From Dirofilaria immitis (lineage: Eukaryota; Nematoda; Chromadorea; Rhabditida; Onchocercidae), in NCBI GenBank assembly GCA_024305405.1, contig JAKNDB010000105.1, positions 1,364,001-1,428,000 of the forward strand: a DNA stretch of 64,000 bases. The letters are read 5' to 3'. The position numbers and the translations under genes are program-made. Positions within the stretch are counted from its first letter, which is position 1. Every line of letters begins with the position of its first letter. Shown here in pieces: positions 44,701 to 56,000 of this stretch. The notes beneath the pieces were generated by a model. It saw only the letters and a program-made list of their open reading frames with translations, was not told the origin of the DNA and ran no database searches.

Positions 44701-45453
44701 TCAAATAAAAAGAGAAACTGACCTGATAAACTCTGCACAACCATTACAGATTGCAGAACTTCAAGACAAGTTCGCCGATTCCCTCGAACGAAAGCATTCA
44801 ATGCTAGATTGAATGCAGCAACTGCTTCATCATGATCGTCTAAATTGTGATCCTCACCAGATTTCAGCTAAAAGAGTGGATGTACCATTTTAATCGAGAG
44901 AAATTTATGCAATCATCTTCAACAAATTCCAACTAAAATATTGTCGGACATCGTGCTATTTGAATTTTAAGCAAACTAAAGCAAAAACAATAAAACATTG
45001 CAACATAGTGTGCATAAGACGAAATTAAAATTAAGCATACCTTGGGAAAAACACTGACAAGTGAAGTCTGGTATTCAGCACTAAATAACTGTGCTTTGCT
45101 TTTCGCTTCACAGAGAGCTAAATTGGCATATAAACGACGTTGCTCCGCTTCGTCTTCTGCCTCATTCAATGCTTTTTCAGCAATTCCGCGCATTTTACGA
45201 AATGATGTTTGATAAATGCCTACAACAGAAAAGCATTATTTGATATGAAAATGAAACAATAACGCCATGTGAATCTCACTGAAGTTAATTTTACAAAACA
45301 ATACATAAAGATTAAAGCTACCAAAATTCTTACTTCTTTGGAAAGGTCAATGGCATCTGATAATACAGAGTACGAAGAGATGGATGAGGATGATGATAAT
45401 GATGATGATAAATCACCGAAAGAACTTGCATACGCTGTTGCTGCGCTTCTCAT
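41734..45453 (-). CDS. CNOT10: CCR4-NOT complex subunit 10-like TPR protein
   Basis: Eleven exons: 45334-45453, 45041-45219, 44719-44867, 44398-44614, 44218-44317, 43886-43980, 43212-43382, 42910-43013, 42450-42663, 42038-42205, 41734-41868. They encode about 550 residues; human CNOT10 is about 744, so this is a short version. CNOT10 is a TPR-repeat subunit that binds CNOT11 on the CNOT1 scaffold of the deadenylase. Diagnostic blocks are DEAVAAFNLALNAFVRGN, QSEFDMKNGNATRAVNRLL, NALGCVYALSLKKLSLAESY, the central PRIWLRIAECCIYALTK (human PRLWLRLAECCIAANK), EYAAHCIRNALILTGTER and the C-terminal EALMLLDRLPEAVGCL. The N-terminus is serine-rich (DLSSSLSSSSSISS). One frame break between exons 1 and 2 needs one added base, perhaps in AAAG near 45339. 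The start is the ATG at 45453, a short distance behind a CATAAACAG acceptor. Confidence 0.87.
43852..44169 (+). other. Antisense 105-codon frame with signal-peptide-like start
   Basis: A plus-strand frame begins with ATG immediately after TTTATTATAG and encodes a hydrophobic N-terminus (MKTCLFLFLVSLTLLIENT), followed by a basic, cysteine-poor region with KKR and QRR sites, then a stop. It overlaps CNOT10-like exon 6 (43886-43980) in antisense. That exon is supported by family similarity, so this frame may be only its shadow. Its ideal trans-splice context is the reason to list it. Confidence 0.2.
44572..44577 (-). promoter_or_regulatory. Perfect 5' splice site inside CNOT10-like exon 4
   Basis: The exon contains GAGGTAAGT in frame. 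Splicing here would delete 44398-44577, exactly 180 nt or 60 codons, and keep the frame with exon 5. It is either a true alternative donor or a tolerated cryptic one. The deleted stretch includes part of the TPR region (QPKLALKQATRLR), so the short form would differ in that helical array. Confidence 0.55.
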
Positions 45454-46688
45454 CTCATCCTGTTGCCTGTTTATGCATATAGTTCAAAATCACTTGTTTT
45501 GGCCTTAGGATAGTTGAATCAGACGAACGGGATAAGATAAGAGTAACAATAGAATAGCTCTAAGTTCATGACATATCCTTCGTCTCCCATTTCATATAAT
45601 ACTATCTCTAAGCATGTAAGAAATATAGATAATTTTCTTCAAGAATGGCAGCACTGATTTAACTCATATTGATTCCACATTTTACTCCGTCCATTACATT
45701 GGTGTGAGGACTTGAGTTTTCAACAAATAAATACCAGAATTGCCACCGAGATATCTTAGATAAGAGAATTGCAAACAAACTGATACCACATTTCCTCTCC
45801 CCTCTCTTCCCATAAGATTCTTTAACCTTTGGGCCGTGCTGCGTTTACCGAAACAAAAAAGACAGCACGGCCAGAAATCTACTTGAAATTTTTAATACCG
45901 TAATTGCTGATTACATTTCTAATTGAATGAAGACTCAATTATCATGCATATTGTACAAAGCCACAATATGTGTTATCTCCATTATTTGTGATAAGTAATC
46001 TTTTCTTTAATTTTTGTTAATGAATTACTTAATGATACATCTTATTCCTCAAGCTTATCTTTGTTCTCTGTACTTCCTTCGCTAATATTTTATTCAATTA
46101 CCTAAACTAATACTGTTCACCTTTGTTGGGAGAGTATTGTTTTTTTTTTTTAAATTCCGAGGAAAAAAGTGCGATGAATGTCAATTTAATTCAATGCTTC
46201 TTAACCTGTTTTCGAGAAAAAATATACCAGCTCTGAGGATTATGAAGAAGAATCTCAAATAAGTGGCTACTGAACGGCAGGCAATCTAAGATACATCACA
46301 ATAAAATGTTTCAACAAATGCAAAATAATAATGTCAAGTAAGTTGTATCGGACTACTATTGCCGTAACCAGTTATTCATTATATCTTAATGAAAGCATAT
46401 ATAATAATAGCAGATGAGAATTGGATATGTCATCAATTCAAGACTATATTGATACAGTACATTTAATATGGCACAACTTTAAGTAAGATACACATATAAT
46501 AAATTGCTTACTATGTTTAAACAATAATTTGAACTTATAAAACTGTTCTCGAATACTTTCATAAGTAGTGATAACATTCACTAGATGAAATTCAAAGAAT
46601 TTCTACAACTTTAAATAAAATTTCTCTTATCATAACTCTGTCTGCATTATATTGATACATCCATAGAAATTAAATTGAAATATTAGGT
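45454..46688. other. Intergenic, CNOT10-like 5' side to P450 3' side
   Basis: About 1.2 kb. It holds the CNOT10-like promoter, a GC-rich inverted repeat at 45832-45872 and otherwise A+T-rich sequence. No exon is seen. Confidence 0.4.
45832..45872. repeat. GC-rich 10-bp inverted repeat
   Basis: GGCCGTGCTG (45832-45841) and its perfect complement CAGCACGGCC (45863-45872) are separated by 21 bases. At 80 percent G+C the stem is conspicuous in this A+T-rich region. It lies about 380 bp upstream of the CNOT10-like start and could fold in DNA or RNA on either strand. Confidence 0.85.
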
Positions 46689-49600
46689 CTATGTAATTTG
46701 CACATAGTCGCCGAATTTCCGTGGTTCAAATCGTATGTTATTGCCGTATAAAGGTCGAATTACAAGTTCAGCAGATACGCGCATCTGATCTGTACGAAGT
46801 TTCGACTTCACTTTTAAATTTCGCATCAGTAATGCGAGAATACATTTTTCTTCCATAAGTGCGAATCGTTGTCCTAGAAGAAGCATCTCCATTCTTGAAC
46901 ATATAAGTGATTCTTTGAATTTTATATTTTTATTCTTTATATCATATTATTATGCTTTTGAAACATTTTCCCATTTCTCAATCGTAAATCCTTATTCTAA
47001 TTATCTGAAATTTCTCATTATCGATCAGAATTTTCTTTTTTCAAAAAGATTTTTTCGAGAAAACACTTCAAATCTAATACCGATGCAATTTCTGGATCCC
47101 GCAGAGAATGGGATATACGAAAATGGATGTCTAGACTGGTTGCCGATAAACCGTTCTGGCTTGAATATTTCTGGATCTGGCCAGTACCGTACATCTCTAT
47201 GAACCATCGATGCGATGATTACAACACCCGTACCGCTTGGCAATATTCTATTTCCTGAAATTTGGATTTCAAAAAACTCTTTCATCAAGGGCAAAAATTT
47301 GAAAGAAATCAATTCAAATTACTTGGAAAAAAATTTTCCTGTAAATACCGAAAAAAATAAATGTATTTTGATAAATCCATCGATGCTTTGCAATTAGTGA
47401 ATGAATACTTTTTCAGTAAATATAAAGGAAAATTTTTCTATAGAAATAAAAACAGAGAAATAAAAAATAGCATTTTGAAAATAGATTCAAAACACATAAC
47501 TGATTTGAAATTTGATGTGAATTTTCCGAATGCTAAAAAATTTCACCAATTTTCGTAGCTTTAGTCAATTGTCGGGCTTGCATAGGTACACTAGGAAAGA
47601 GCCGCAATGTTTCTTTGATGCAGGCTTCTAGAAACTTTAACTGTCCAATGTCTTCGTATGTTATAGGTCTATTTTCTAAAATTTTTGACGCACAATTATC
47701 TATTTTTATATGATGAACATATACAAATATATAAATTTAAGGCAACATATCTTCTCCCAAAACTTCGTCAATTTCTTTTTGAATTTTCGCTTGAATTTCT
47801 GGATGGGTACCCATCAAATGCAAAAACCAATTCATATTCGTAGAAGTTGTATCGTGTGCCTGGAATGCATTTGGATGAACTGGTTATTCAGATCATTTTT
47901 AGCTTGCTTATCTCATTCACAGATAATTCTATGAAGTATCTAGTTCGTTTGTTTATTTTAAAAACGATTCATTTTTGTTGATATTAAAATAAAAAGAAAC
48001 TTCAAAAGTGAATGTGTCCACTTCTTCTTGTACACCTTCCATTGGTAGTTCACTCTTCGCATGTAAATCAAGCATGAAATCCAGAAATGCTATTCGTCGT
48101 TTGCCTTAAGACAATTTCTTGATTTAGAGAATAATATTTATTTCTGGTGGAATAAGTTACGGCACTTTATATGATAACAGTTTATCATACCTGATATTGT
48201 TTCTTTCTCCATTAATTTGTCAACACCTCCGGCTTCGTCGATTAATCTTTTACGATTTGCTATTGCCTACAGCATTTGGTTTAATTTAATAAAGCACAAA
48301 CGAAAAGCAATAGCTTCTTCTCGGAAAATTTTAAAAAATATTGGTTATATCGCATAATCAAAAGCTATGATTTTTGAACAAAAATGACTTAGATTATGAT
48401 GTCAAATTACCGTGCCAGTGAATTTGTGAAGTATTTCAATGCATTTCTTCTCGTCTTTTCCATTTCCAAATATATTATAAATAATATTGGAGTAAAAATA
48501 TATTTTCAATGTTCGCTGATGAATCATATATTTTATCCTTAAATTGTTCTTTTTTCGCTAGTGTCCAATTTTAGGAAAGAAATATTCAATTATTATTGTA
48601 TTAATTACTATGAATTTGAGAAAATAAGCAGTTCCAAAGAAATGCATGACACTGAAATTAAAATCAATGCGAATTTTTCTATTTATGATTATTCCTTCGT
48701 GATCGCAAAGCATTCAACATATTCATGCTTCTTTATCATTCATTCTCACCATTCCATTACTTTTCTTATTTATTTCTCCTTATTTGTTAACTTTAACATC
48801 GATTATAATAATTTAATAAACAAACTTGCAAACAGCATCCAAATAGGGAGATGATTTGTTCTGGGCATCAACATCTATTCCAAGAGCAGCTTCACAAATG
48901 ACATCCAGGGTACAAAGTGATATCATATGAAATATATCGTTATATTGATCACCACACAAAGCTTGGAATTTACGCATCAATATTCGTCCATGCTTATTGT
49001 AAACCTAAAAATTCAGTTCACATATCACTGAGACAGAGTTAAAGACTGCATGCTGAAATACTTATCAGCCCCAATAATATCTTATCTTTTCGTCTCATTT
49101 AGTTTATAGAGTCACTTCCAGAACATTTTTATCAGTTCCGGCTTACCCCAACAAAATCCTTCAATATGTCATAGTGAAACGTCGGCGTGAGAAGCTTTCG
49201 TCGTGATCGCCATTTTTTGGCTCACTGAAATGGAGCCGAAAATCAAAAACAAAAAGAAAATAAAAAATCATAAACTGATGAAATAAAAATAAAAAATAAA
49301 CGACAGAAATGAAACAATATGAAAAAGCAAAGAGCAAACTGATTGATAATGATAAAATGTTGATTGTTGCTTGAACAATCAATTAAACTCGATTCCTAGG
49401 ACACAATTTTGCAAAAATTGAATGAAAAATTATGCAGAACCGATTACTATTTTATCGTAAATTCAGACAAATAAAAATTTCCTAGATAAAAATGATTCGA
49501 GATGGTGGACCTAATCAGAATAGTCATCCATTCAGTCGTTGTGAACTTCCTATCTATATCTTACAAGTCAAATCAGCATAAGACTGCGATCGTTGATGAA

Positions 49601-50963
49601 TAAAGGACTTTCTAAATATTCTCATATCATGTGAGGATTCTTTTTCTTTTTATTCACTTAATGTCGAATAATAATTTCCGTTCACTTCAATAATAATAGT
49701 AATATGAAATTATTTCATCTTCCCTTCTGTTTTCAAATTTCGGATTGAATGAAGATTTAAAAAATTTGTGATCTTGACCAAATGAAAGTGTAGTTCTAAA
49801 TTTTATTGAAACAAACGAAAAGATAAGAAGTTTCAATATAATAAATAAATTCATCGTCCTATCATTTTTTAATTTCTTTTTAGAATTCGCCAAAATAATA
49901 TACAGTGAACTAAACAGCATGCTATTTTCTGCTTATGAATTCTAAAGAATAATATCAAGTAGTTGTGAAGATCTAGCATGTTCCGATTTTTTTCAGCAAG
50001 ATGGCAGGCATATAACCTTTCGTCCTTTGATGATTTCAACTTTGCACGATTTCTATGCCAGATGCAAGTTGAAACGTCGTATCTTATCAAGCAATTTCAA
50101 AATTAAAAATATTCAGGAAAAATACAACCTGATAAGTAATCCTTGTCCAATCCAACCGCTTAAAAAGCCATATTGTAATGGCTTGTCTAGAATTTTATTA
50201 TTCCCAAGAATAGCTTCACATTCTTCTGCTCCATATAATAAAACCCATGGCCAAGGACCGATCCAAACACGACAAATGCGTTCCTCATGGGCTTGTAACA
50301 TATATGCCAAGCCTTGAGCCTGCTCAAAGAATTCTGTAATATGTTCTGCATGTTTAATGTTTCAATTGAAACAATTTATCGATAAAGGCAGGTAGGAAAA
50401 ATGCTTGTTTAACTTTGTGACAATTGCTTCCTTTTCTCTTTAGCTGTCATACATTTGTCCTTCCCACTTTTATTCTTCTCATTAACCTAGTCAAGTTTCT
50501 ATTCACAAAGTGTTAAAATGTAAGAATAGTTCCAAGTTTTTCTTCACCAATTTCGATTGGTTTTGTAAATCATAAAGAGCGAAATTTCATGTTTATTGAT
50601 TCTGAATTTAATTTCAAAGTCTGTGTAGCTAGTGAGCTGATATCATAACTTCGAATTGTGATAGTAGACGTATATAAGATAAAATAAATAGTCTCAGTGT
50701 CTTCAATTGATAAACATATACATAATAAGAGAGAAATTCAAACGCTAATGAGTTCCTCTCCTGAAATACAATTTGCAGTGAAATCATGCGAAAAATGTAC
50801 CATCTGATTTGAAATGAAATTGATGTAAATTGCCTATAAATGGCAAAGCTGGTGGTCCTTGTAATACATTAATTTGTTTCAACATGATTCTGAGCTTCTT
50901 GATGATGAAGTGAACAATCCAGATAAATACTAATATAGCGAATGACGCACTTACCAATCCCAT
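46689..50963 (-). CDS. CYP4-type cytochrome P450
   Basis: Microsomal haem monooxygenase of the CYP4 clan. Eleven exons: 50801-50963, 50129-50333, 49147-49224, 48826-49004, 48411-48537, 48191-48266, 48001-48104, 47747-47859, 47547-47675, 47081-47254, 46689-46873; about 511 residues. It starts with a membrane anchor (LVSASFAILVFIWIVHFII) and the hinge GPPALPFIGN. Other landmarks are WRSRRKLLTPTFHYDILKDF, EEVDTFTFE followed by AHDTTS in the I-helix, the K-helix KETLRLFP with E-x-x-R, PERF, and the haem loop FSAGSRNCIGQRFALMEEK carrying the axial cysteine. The I-helix glycine usual in CYP4 (EGHDTT) is alanine here. One A is missing in the A6 run near 49214. Phases do not match across the exon 8/9 junction (47747 / 47675), so another indel or a mis-set boundary is likely there. 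A TTTTTCAG acceptor just upstream of the ATG suggests trans-splicing. Confidence 0.93.
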
Positions 50964-50972
50964 CGTTATTTT

Positions 50973-50980
50973 CTGAAAAA
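50973..50980 (-). promoter_or_regulatory. Probable spliced-leader acceptor of the P450 gene
   Basis: On the minus strand AATTTTTCAG ends nine bases before the start ATG at 50963, with no upstream coding exon seen. A trans-splice acceptor is the simplest reading. Confidence 0.5.
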
Positions 50981-53061
50981 TTTTAAATCACACACTTGAT
51001 TCTGAAGTAATGAAAGATTAAACGAGCATATAAAAGTTTCGAAAAAAATAGCGACACTTTTTTCAAACATGCTTCATATTTCGTTCTGGGATTCTTACAT
51101 TTATAAATTCAGTAGCAATTTCGATTCATTCTTGCCCTGTTAGTAATAGAGAGGAAATGAAAAGAAAGTTTCGACATCCCATATAATTTCGAATTGTTGA
51201 CAGATAATTTTCGTTCGGGAAACAATTTAGCTATTATTCTAAATCTTTTAATTCTTGCATTTATCTGAACAAGAATTTTACGTTTTGACCAAAATTTCTA
51301 TTCAATGTTTAACCAAGATTTCTGATATTAAAAATATATTTCTTTAAGATTTTCAAAAGATTGAAATAAGAATTTAAAAGATTACAATTAAAAGGAATTA
51401 ACAGAACATTTTTGTATAAAAATAAAAGATTAAATGAGATTGTAGATCTCTTCAAAGAAAGCGTTACAATAAGTAGAGAAAAGGAAATTAGAAGACAAGA
51501 GGCTCGTGCGGTGATAACAATCTTTCATTAGGCGCTTTCCAAGTCTTGCCCATATCTGATTCTTATCTGCTGTTAATTGCTTTCAGCTGAGAATCTTATC
51601 TTCGATTTCACGGAGGAAAGTCTGCTCCAAGTCATCATATTTCGATTGATTCTCTCATCGTATTGCATAGCTTACATTATCGAATCCATCAAATAGTCAT
51701 TTTCGCTTTTGTTTGACACAAGCAAACTCATAGACTTTCATTATTATTTATTCACCATTTTATTATCCTCATATCATCACAAATGGCAAAAGTATGCAAT
51801 CTGATGAGCTAGTCATAATAACTGATGCATATGCATAATTCTTCCACAAATAATTTTTGTTTCTCTGTTTTCCTTAGTATATATATATACTCAGTAGAGT
51901 GACTTTAATTTCAGAAAATCTGAGATTAATTAGATCGCGGAACTTTCAAAACCGAGATAAGAGATCTTAATATAAACTGTAAGAAAATTTGTTAAAAAAG
52001 AAATTCTTTTCTTCTTATTCTTATCATCTGCTTGTTTTTAATGTGATAATTAAAAGTATTCCTTCAAAAAAAAAAAACATTACGTTTAATTTCTCAAATC
52101 TACTTTAACTTGTTATAATTTTTTTATTCTCAGTCAACACACTTAAAGACATCACTATGTTAAAAAAATACAAATATATGAATATTTTCATATATTTGTA
52201 TTCTGTTACATATTCTAGAGATCAATACTGTCCTTGTTTGAAATATTCCAAGCACGGTGTTAAGTTACTGATTGGTTTATTTTACTGAAGAAATTTTTTT
52301 AAGAAAAAACCATCTCATTTTCTGACAACAAAACTGATGATAATAGATTTTGCAATGATCGTCAGTTGATTAGCTAATTTTTTTATAAGAAAAAATTTTA
52401 ATAAAACGACCTCATAAAAATGTCAAGTTTCTGCATTTTATCTAAACTTCCTGTCGTGCAATTGGTGATCGTTGATCCATGCTTTTGCCTGTATTCTTAT
52501 CCATCTAATTTTAGATAGCCTGATCTGCTAGCTAGAGCTTGGCATTACAAGCATTTTTTGGAGAGCATTTGCATAACTATATAAGATATGAAATGATTTG
52601 CGCTCTCTTGGAGATCACGCACTGCATCTATAACAGATTCACAGATTTCGCTTTAATCATATCTATTCGTTTTTTGGCAGTTATTGGTGTGTTCTTGTCG
52701 AAGTAATTTTGTACTTTACAATGAGCTAGATTGAGTAGCTGATATTTTTTGTCGATGAGCTTAACAGATTGATATATTTTTTATAATAATAAGTGGATTG
52801 TAAGAGGTCGCCTGCACTTTGCAATCTTCTTATCATTTTTGCCTTCCGTTATAGCCAGAAAAATGATTCAAATGTTATGATCGAACAAAATTTGCATGAT
52901 TAACAAGAGAAATGAAAAGAGCAGAATAAAATTAGTAATGTGATAATCTCATTTTTTAAATTGTAGTAGGCTGATAATTAAGAATGTACATCATTTTGTT
53001 TTTTTTTCTTATTTTTTTAAGGTATCGTTATTAATGCAAATATTTTGATTTTCTTTTACAG
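50981..53061. other. Divergent intergenic region, P450 / F-box repeat gene
   Basis: About 2 kb of A+T-rich sequence with no supportable exon. It contains a perfect 14-bp inverted repeat at 52169-52200. An upstream exon of the F-box repeat gene could lie here, because its first visible exon has no obvious start codon in the expected frame. Confidence 0.4.
52169..52200. repeat. Perfect 14-bp inverted repeat, 4-nt loop
   Basis: TACAAATATATGAA at 52169-52182 and its complement at 52187-52200 flank TATT. It is a strong A+T-only hairpin in a gene-free stretch. Confidence 0.85.
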
Positions 53062-56000
53062 TAGTTCAAAGACGGTGGACTCCTTGAAAGAAAAAAATTG
53101 GTGACTAAATCTTTCGAACAGAAGAGGGAATATAGAATTTCTGGAATCGTTATCATGGAAAAAAAGAGACGGTCGAGACTTCTGTACAGAGACAAACTTC
53201 TGGAACTTCGGATCAAAAGCAAGAAAGAGAGATTGGAACTTTATATCAAAGACAAGAGGGAATACTTGGAACTATTACTCAGAAGCAAAAAGAAGCATCT
53301 ATAACTCTAGTGCAAAAGCAAGGAAGAGCAATAGAAACTCTGGAGAAAAAAGAGGGAATATCCGGAATTGCTAACCAGAGAGAAAGTGAAGCAGTTGTAA
53401 CTTTAGTGCAGAAAAAGCAAAGAGCAATTAGAACTTCAGAAGAAAAGTACGAAAAGGGAGTTGCATCTGTTGAGCAAAAACAAAAACAACTATTGTGGCC
53501 CCTGTGCAAAAACAAGGAAAAGACGATGAACGTTCTGTGCAGAAGCAAGAGGAAGGAAGAACTGAAATTGTTGTGCAGAAGGAAGAAAGAGCAGTTAGAA
53601 CTTCTGATCAAAAGAAAAAGAAAGCTACTGGAGCTTTCGTACAAAGAAAATAGGAATTGAAATTTCAAGCCATAAGCAAGAAAGGAGAATTGGAATTTCA
53701 TATCAAAAACAAAGGAAATAATTAAAGCTTCTGTGCAGAAACAAGATGAAACAATCAGAAATCCGATGCAGACGCAAGAAGCAACATCTGTGCAAGAACA
53801 GGGAAGCACAATTATAGTTCAGAAGAAAGAAGGAACACCTGGAATTTCAGCACAGAAGCGAAAAGAAACAACTAGAACTGTGGTACAAAAGCAAGAAATA
53901 ACTCGTGCATCTTCTACTCAGAAGCAAGAAGGAACAATTAGAACTCCAGTTCAGAAGCAAAGAAGAACATCTACAACTCCAATGCAGATTCAAGAAAGAA
54001 CACTTATAATTCCGGCGCAGAGGCAAGAAAGTGTAGGAATTGGAATTCCGGCACAAAAACAAGAAAGAACAATTGATATTCCGATACAAAAGAAGAAATA
54101 ATACTTGGAACACGAGCGCAGAATCAACAGCGAATAGTTAGAACTCCTAATCGGAGACAAGAAGGAAGACTTGCGCATAGAGGAGAAAGAACAACTGGAA
54201 TATCCGTATCGAGACAAGAAAGAATAGTTGGAATTTCGGTGCAAAAGCAAGAAGGAACAATTAGAAGTCCGGCACAGGAACAAGAAGGAACATCTGCGCA
54301 GAAGCAAGGTAGAACTCCGGCACAGAAACAAGAAAGGACAGTAGGAATCTCAATGCAAAAGAAAGAAACTGCACTTGGAATACCGAAACGGAAAGAAGAA
54401 AAAACAATTAGAACTGCAACACAGAAAGAAGGAACACCTATGCAGAAGCGAGAAATAACAGCTATAACTCCATTGCAGAAACAAGAAAGAATACTTACAT
54501 CGAAGCAAGAAAGGGCGACTGGAACTTTAGTGCAAAATCAAGAAGGAAAACCTCTGCAGAAGCAAGACAAAGTAGTTGGGATTCCGATGCAAACGGAAGA
54601 AATAAAACTTGGAACACTTGCACAGAAGCAAGAAATAACGCGTGTACAGAAATTAGAACGAACAACTAAAACTTTAGCTCAAAAAAAGAAGGCATATCTT
54701 CACAAAAACAAGGGGAAACAGTTGGAACTTTGATAGAAAAGGAAAAAATAAAATTTGAAACAACGACGGAAAAAAGAAAGAGCAACTGCAACTTCAGCGC
54801 AGAGACAAGAAAGAACTATGCAGAAGGAAGAAGTAATATCTGGAACTCCAGCTCAAAAACAGGAAGCAATATCCGAAACTCCAGTAGAGACTCAAGAAGA
54901 AGAAGCTGAAAGTGTTGTGCAAACGCAAGAAGAGACGAATGCAAATATTTCGGATGCCTTAAAAATGACATGAATTCAGCACAAAATGGAGAAATGCATT
55001 TCGTGCAACCACTTGCGTGCGAAGCACAGACGATGCCGCTGCAGAGACAAACCGAAATGCAAACAGTAGAAGCTCACGCAAGTCCTGTTTATAATCAAGT
55101 CCCTCAACAGTATGGACCTGTTTCAATATTTCCGCAACAAACTGCAATGCACATTGTAGAGCCCCTGTATATGGTCCAGTTCCTGTTCCGTCATATCCAG
55201 TACAAGGCGAAATGCAAATGATAGAAACTCGTGCGGGACCATTATATACCCAAGTTCCACAACCATACGTACCCGTTCCATTGCTAGAAATTTCTGCAGG
55301 AACATTGCCTGGTCAAGTTGTTCCACAGTTTGTTCAGCCAGTTTCCGGATTGCCTCCACCACCAATGGCAGGACTTCCTGCAAATCCGTTATCTGGTCAA
55401 GTTGTGCCGCAATTTCCTTATCCAGTTTCTGGGTTGCCTCTACCGTCAATAGCAGGACTTTCTGCAGAGCCGTTATCCGGTGAAATTGTGCCGCAATTTC
55501 CTCAACCAGTTTCTGGATTGCCTCCACCACCAATGGCAGGACTTCCTGCAAATCCGTTATCTGGTCAAGTTGTGCCGCAATTTCCTCATCCAGTTTCTGG
55601 GTTGCCTCTACCATCAATGGCAGGACTTGCTGCAGAGCAGTTATCTGGTCAAGTCTTACAGCAGTTTGATGCACTTTATCCAAGACAGTTTTCACTAATG
55701 GCTGGATCGTCTATGCTTCCAGTTCCGGGATTTCCTCAATATAATCAGCCATATTTCCAGGTGCTACCTGAGTCACTTCCTGAAAGCGAAGCACAGCAGT
55801 TTCTTGGTCATACTCAACAACATCAGAGCAAAGTTTCCAGAAAAAGGCAAAAGCAGCTATTTTCACAAGCTGAACAACATGTGGTCACTGAAGTAACTAT
55901 GCAGTTATCCGAACCAACAGTTACTCTCACTATAGCAAATAATAAACCACAAAATCGGAAAGCAGCTAAGAAAAAGAAAGCTAAAATAGAAAAAAAAGGA

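Noticed and set aside
53279..54331. Long minus-strand frames (176, 113 and 88 codons) opposite the 11-mer array
   Set aside because: They are Cys/Phe/Ser/Leu-rich mirrors of the Q/K/E-rich repeat and lack splice-consistent extension.
55123..55695. 190-codon minus-strand frame over the proline-rich repeat
   Set aside because: It is the antisense shadow of four periodic 84-bp units; the plus frame continues in phase to the F-box exons.
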